Source: Chitinophagaceae bacterium (lineage in GTDB: Bacteria; Bacteroidota; Bacteroidia; Chitinophagales; Chitinophagaceae). Taken from it: a stretch of 8,701 bases of DNA. The notes under the pieces were generated by a model that was given only the letters and a program-made list of their open reading frames with translations, was not told the origin of the DNA and ran no database searches. Positions 6,112-8,701 of the stretch are shown one piece after another. The translations under genes and the position numbers were made by a program. How positions within the stretch are numbered: the first letter of the stretch is position 1; every line of letters starts with the position of its first letter. The stretch is from positions 1 through 8,701 of the forward strand of contig JAJTCI010000131.1 of NCBI GenBank assembly GCA_021323155.1, read 5' to 3'.

Positions 6112-6660
6112 ATGAAAAAAGTTCTCTTTGTAGCTGCCCTAGCGGTGGCAATGGTTTCCTGCGACACCAAAGTGTCTAACGAAGCCTCCACTGACCACAA
6201 AGCCGTGGCCGACAAAAATGCAGAAGGCACTAAAAAAGTATTCGCCGCCTTACAGAGTGGCGACGTAGCTGGTCTTGACAGCCTGTTCACTGAAGATGTG
6301 ATCGATCATGATGCAGGTCCGAACGGCCAGGACATCAAAGGAAGGGACAGCGTTAAAGCGGCGATCGCCAAGATGCATACTTATTTTGAAGGCCTGAAGA
6401 TAGAAATAGCGGAGCACGCGACTTCTTCCGATGGAACGTATCATTTCGCCCTTGCGAAGATGACTGGTAAAGCCACCGCGGCGAATCCCTGGGGAATGCC
6501 TGCAGGTATGTCGGTTGATGATACCAACGTAGAAGTAGTTAAAATGAAAGATGGTAAATGTTCTGAACACTGGAGTTTTATGAGCATGCACGATATGCAC
6601 GAGGCGATGGCTGCCACGAAGGGCGGCGGCGCTCCACCCGTAGGTGAAAAAAAGAACTAA
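6112..6660 (+). CDS. Lipoprotein with SnoaL/NTF2-like (ester-cyclase-type) domain
   Basis: The ATG at 6112 gives 182 residues. The frame runs open to 6028, but the lipoprotein signal (MKKVLFVAALAVAMVSC, lipobox Cys17) fixes the start. Residues about 38-165 look like an NTF2/SnoaL fold: a first helix with FAALQSGDVAGLDSLF, then the strand EDVIDHDAG with the usual His-Asp (H66, D67), GRDSVKAAIAKMHTYFEGL, a beta region (KIEIAEHATSSDGTYHFAL, then GKATAANPWG) and NVEVVKMKDGKCSEHWSF. This fold is used by polyketide cyclases, dehydratases and many binding or stress proteins of unknown role; I cannot pick one. The tail is Gly/Pro/Lys-rich. Asp18 follows Cys17, but no Bacteroidota surface-export signal (Lys plus acidic run) is obvious, so periplasmic anchoring is likely. 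A strong terminator follows 8 nt after the stop. Confidence 0.85.
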   Translation: MKKVLFVAALAVAMVSCDTKVSNEASTDHKAVADKNAEGTKKVFAALQSGDVAGLDSLFTEDVIDHDAGPNGQDIKGRDSVKAAIAKMHTYFEGLKIEIAEHATSSDGTYHFALAKMTGKATAANPWGMPAGMSVDDTNVEVVKMKDGKCSEHWSFMSMHDMHEAMAATKGGGAPPVGEKKN

Positions 6661-6668
6661 ATTAAAAG

Positions 6669-6692
6669 TCCCGCCGCTGGCGGGATTTTTTT
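6669..6692. terminator. Intrinsic terminator between convergent lipoprotein and hydrolase genes
   Basis: A 7-bp stem TCCCGCC/GGCGGGA (6669-6675 with 6679-6685) closes the 3-nt loop GCT and is followed by seven T (6686-6692). It ends the lipoprotein transcript. The T-run overlaps the stop codon of the convergent hydrolase gene (6691-6693). On the - strand the same stem is followed by CTTTTAATTT, so it may act in both directions, more weakly leftward. Confidence 0.93.
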
Positions 6693-7830
6693 ATCGTTCC
6701 ATGTATTTGATCACGGCGTCGAAAGCAGGCCTTCCATGATAAGAGTGAAAGTTGTGCCAAGCTGACCCGGAAAAATCAAACGCCCGGTAGTTGAACGTTG
6801 GGTAACTGTTCCGGTGCATCTGGTACAACGCGAACACATCGCCATCCCTGTTGCAGCCCAGCGATGTGACGCCATAGCGGTAGGCGCCAGGTCCGAAGAT
6901 TCCAACCTGCTTTAACAGCGCCACATCATCTGTATTATACAACACGGACAAACTATAGTTGTCTTTGACCAGGTAGGGAATATGGGTCGTACGGTCAAAA
7001 TAATTCCTGAATAGCACTGAGCCAACGGCGGGCGCCACCATGCAAACTTCCAGGCGCTGTTGCGAAGGCGTAGGCAGTTGCTTTTCTCTTATACTGCTCC
7101 CCGGGTTGAACAATAGCGACGCGGCTACTCTTGCTCCCAGGCTATGGGTAAAAAGATTCAGGCGCGGAGTCTGCAACCGGCTCACCACCGCGCGCAACCC
7201 GGTACCGGCTTGTGCCGCGCTGGGCAGCGAGGCTGATTCAAACAATTGTGATAGTCGCCTGGTTTCCTGTATACGGAACGGCATATGCATACCATCCCAA
7301 TAGACCTCCACGAAGTAATGTTGCAAACCGCTTGACCTGAGTATATCCTTTTTTGCAAAGAAGTTGTCAGAGACCGAAGTGGAGTCTTCTCCATTATCAT
7401 GAAATGGTTTCCGGAAGCCGTGGATAAGCAGTGAGACCGCCTGCGCGTTGGCGGAATTGTTATTGATCCTTGATATGAGGCGCGCTGCTATTCTTTCCTG
7501 GAGCAACGTGAATACGGAATCAATGTTAACCGAACCAGGCAAAATGCCGTAACCGTGTGCGACCGTGAACAACAATAAGGAGTCCTGTAATAAGGCACGT
7601 TTGAGCGAACCACAGTGTCGTTGTAACGTGGCGTTGTCGACGGGAAATTCGGGGTAAAGATGCCCTTCCTTGTCAAGGAATATTCTTTCGGTAGCTGTAC
7701 TCACCGGATAGACGCGCGACTGGTGGTCGCCGTAAACCACATGCCTGCCCGCGTGTGTACATTCCTGCGCATGGGCAGCCTGCAGGGTAGTGACGAATAT
7801 TACCAGGGGAATAAATAAGCTCCGTTTCAT
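6691..7830 (-). CDS. Secreted alpha/beta-hydrolase-like protein (DUF900-like)
   Basis: From ATG 7830 the product is 379 residues. A GTG at 7836 would add two residues and is less likely. The signal peptide is MKRSLFIPLVIFVTTLQAAHAQ. Residues 132-139 (VSLLIHGF) form the strand and HG of an oxyanion loop. VEVYWDG (174-180) matches the strand after the first helix. LNLFTHSLGARVAASLL (224-240) is the nucleophile elbow, with Ser230 in T-H-S-L-G, where His replaces the second residue of the usual GxSxG. This is as in DUF900-type hydrolases. Asp301/Asp302 and His359/His362/His365 are candidates for the acid and base. Residues 22-100 resemble no domain I know. Substrate unknown; a lipase/esterase role is inference. 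It follows the VOC gene by 7 nt, indicating an operon read leftward. Confidence 0.8.
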   Translation of the reverse strand: MKRSLFIPLVIFVTTLQAAHAQECTHAGRHVVYGDHQSRVYPVSTATERIFLDKEGHLYPEFPVDNATLQRHCGSLKRALLQDSLLLFTVAHGYGILPGSVNIDSVFTLLQERIAARLISRINNNSANAQAVSLLIHGFRKPFHDNGEDSTSVSDNFFAKKDILRSSGLQHYFVEVYWDGMHMPFRIQETRRLSQLFESASLPSAAQAGTGLRAVVSRLQTPRLNLFTHSLGARVAASLLFNPGSSIREKQLPTPSQQRLEVCMVAPAVGSVLFRNYFDRTTHIPYLVKDNYSLSVLYNTDDVALLKQVGIFGPGAYRYGVTSLGCNRDGDVFALYQMHRNSYPTFNYRAFDFSGSAWHNFHSYHGRPAFDAVIKYMER

Positions 7831-7837
7831 TTGCACA

Positions 7838-8215
7838 TCAACCCTTCACCGCGAAATGCGGGTTATTGATCAGGCCAATTACATTATTCCAGGGATCTTT
7901 TACTGTAGCCACGATGATTTCTCCGCCAACGTTCTGTGGTGGTTCATTAGGCGTGGCGCCAAGTGACACCAGGCGGTCGTACACCGATTGCACATCAGCG
8001 GCGGCCCAATAGGCGCAAACTGATTCGGGCTTTTCTGCGGGTGATTGATCTTCCGGCTGCAATCCTAATTCATAACCATCGATATCGAAACCGGTATAGA
8101 ATGGCTGGTCGAAATAAGGCTGGCGGTCAAACGCCTTTGCGTACCATTCTTTCGCAGCCTGTATATCGCCCACTTTATAGATAGCGGTACGTAAACCGGA
8201 GATGGGAGTATTCAT
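7838..8215 (-). CDS. VOC-superfamily (glyoxalase/bleomycin-resistance fold) protein
   Basis: From ATG 8215 the product is 125 residues, the usual size of one VOC unit. The frame is open to 8254, but that crosses the promoter and the upstream gene's terminator tract. Two beta-alpha-beta-beta-beta modules are visible: LRTAIYKVGDIQAAKEWYAKAF (8-29) with GFDIDGYELGLQ (42-53), then SVCAYWAAADVQSVYDRLVSLGA (65-87) with GGEIIVATVKDPWNNVIGLINNP (97-119). Metal-dependent glyoxalase I-type enzymes have a His at the first strand and a Glu at the last; here those places read Thr/Ile and Gly, so a classical metalloenzyme is doubtful. It may bind or sequester a small molecule or act on an unknown substrate. 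It is first in a two-gene unit with the hydrolase and has a promising promoter. Confidence 0.85.
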   Translation of the reverse strand: MNTPISGLRTAIYKVGDIQAAKEWYAKAFDRQPYFDQPFYTGFDIDGYELGLQPEDQSPAEKPESVCAYWAAADVQSVYDRLVSLGATPNEPPQNVGGEIIVATVKDPWNNVIGLINNPHFAVKG

Positions 8216-8220
8216 AACAG

Positions 8221-8251
8221 TAAAGATAACAACTGGCGCCCGTGATAAAAA
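8221..8251 (-). promoter_or_regulatory. Candidate promoter for VOC-hydrolase operon
   Basis: On the - strand, TTTT (8251 to 8248), 19 nt, then TATCTTTA (8228 to 8221) differs from TTTG-N19-TAnnTTTG by one base in each box. The -7 box ends 5 nt before ATG 8215, so the mRNA would be almost leaderless. The -33 box lies inside the T-tract of the upstream gene's terminator. Confidence 0.5.
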
Positions 8252-8276
8252 CAAGTCCCCGGTGTTGGCCGGGGAC
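8247..8276 (-). terminator. Rho-independent terminator of the 55-aa gene
   Basis: Read leftward, GTCCCCGG (8276 to 8269) pairs perfectly with CCGGGGAC (8262 to 8255) around a 6-nt loop. It is followed by TTGTTTTT (8254 to 8247). It starts 21 nt after the stop of the 55-codon frame at 8298 and shows that a leftward transcript ends here, which supports that small frame as a real gene. Confidence 0.88.
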
Positions 8277-8297
8277 CGAGTTTGGTCTTAGTGGATA

Positions 8298-8465
8298 CTA
8301 GGGCCTTGGTTTGGTTACGAGTTCGTTGTTCTTCGGATCGGGCGGCCCGGAAACCTCTTTGGTGGTCTTCATTGCCGCGGCGAGGTGGTCGTCGATATTC
8401 ACCTCGGGCCTGACGCAGCATTCGGGCGTACAGGCAATCATTGGTTTTTCATCGTGGTTCTTCAT
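8298..8465 (-). CDS. Small Cys-containing protein (55 aa), unknown function
   Basis: ATG at 8465, TAG at 8300-8298. The product has 55 residues: a charged start (MKNHDEKPMI), the motif ACTPECCVRPE (Cys at 12, 16 and 17), a short helix-like region (VNIDDHLAAAMKTTKEV, 22-38) and a Pro/Asn/Lys-rich tail (GPPDPKNNELVTKPRP). There is no signal peptide or membrane segment. CxxxCC could bind a metal or be modified; I know no family for it. Support: codons read like a real protein, a strong terminator follows at the right distance and orientation, and the competing 69-codon frame on this strand (from 8421) is Arg-rich and runs through the terminator. A weak CTTG-N19-CCCGTTTG sits just upstream, leaving almost no leader. 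Confidence 0.65.
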   Translation of the reverse strand: MKNHDEKPMIACTPECCVRPEVNIDDHLAAAMKTTKEVSGPPDPKNNELVTKPRP

Positions 8466-8701
8466 ATCAAACGGGTTAGGTACAATTACAGTAGCAAGTT
8501 ACCCCTTCGCCCTGCCCGTTTTGGTTTAAAAACCCTTTATGGGCAACCATAAAATTTTTAGAAGCAGGTGGGCTGTTTTATCAATGCGTTACATAGGATA
8601 AATCGGCGCAGGTATACGGTGAAATACGAGGGACGATTCCCGCCGCAGGAAAAAAATTAGGAAAACCTTATGCATTATTGGTAGTTCCTTCATCATAGCA
8701 G
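8466..8701. other. Intergenic end of window, no supported gene
   Basis: No frame on either strand is convincing. The longest ATG frame on the - strand near the end is about 36 codons and rich in rare-looking runs. The stretch is AT-rich around 8520-8562, with a short GGTTT/AAACC hairpin, and probably holds the upstream region of the 55-aa gene. What lies beyond 8701 is not visible. Confidence 0.5.

Noticed and set aside
5721..6290. 189-codon - strand frame across the membrane-protein and lipoprotein genes
   Set aside because: It spans the antisense of two well-supported genes and their intergenic hairpin, with low-complexity Arg/His-rich sequence.
8212..8421. 69-codon - strand frame overlapping the small Cys protein
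   Set aside because: It is Arg-rich, runs through the terminator into the VOC start, and conflicts with the better 55-codon frame.
8556..8701. Short frames at the right end that could be the edge of another gene
   Set aside because: None exceeds about 36 codons, and none has a recognisable start context or protein features.

Overview
The window looks like chromosomal DNA of a Bacteroidota bacterium, most likely of the Chitinophagaceae type. The reasons are mid-range GC, secreted proteins whose signal peptides end in SxQ/SAQ, outer-membrane barrels of Bacteroidota families, weak or absent Shine-Dalgarno sequences, and AT-rich motifs resembling the Bacteroidota -33 (TTTG) / -7 (TAnnTTTG) promoter. 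No taxonomic search was possible, so this is inference. I see no rRNA, tRNA, CRISPR array, transposase or phage gene.

Region 1 (1-3809, + strand) is an envelope block. It holds the C-terminal end of a fibronectin-III-like protein, a large outer-membrane beta-barrel protein, a small secreted protein with a TANFOR/FN3-like domain starting 3 nt after the barrel's restored end, and a DUF6089/PorG-like barrel. The large barrel's frame stops at 1950, but a +1 shift at about 1933 restores 31 codons with a typical barrel C-terminus ending in Phe just before the next start. The last two genes are separated by a large imperfect inverted repeat (2867-3016) with nested hairpins.

Region 2 (3860-4690, - strand) is a secreted leucine-rich-repeat protein with an EF-hand-like loop and seven Asn residues spaced exactly 21 apart. 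It converges on the DUF6089-like gene.

Region 3 (4916-6660, + strand) holds two small soluble helical proteins of unknown function separated by a strong intrinsic terminator, a four-helix membrane protein (DUF1772-like), and a lipoprotein with a SnoaL/NTF2-like fold that ends at a second strong terminator.

Region 4 (6691-8465, - strand) reads leftward. It has a 55-residue protein with a CxxxCC motif and its own terminator, then a VOC (glyoxalase-fold) protein, then, 7 nt later, a secreted alpha/beta-hydrolase-like protein. The T-tract of the small gene's terminator overlaps the likely -33 box of the VOC promoter. Positions 8466-8701 hold no gene I can support.

The points most worth a second look are the frameshifted barrel in the FN3/barrel/TANFOR cassette, the inverted-repeat element, and the Cys-containing small protein.
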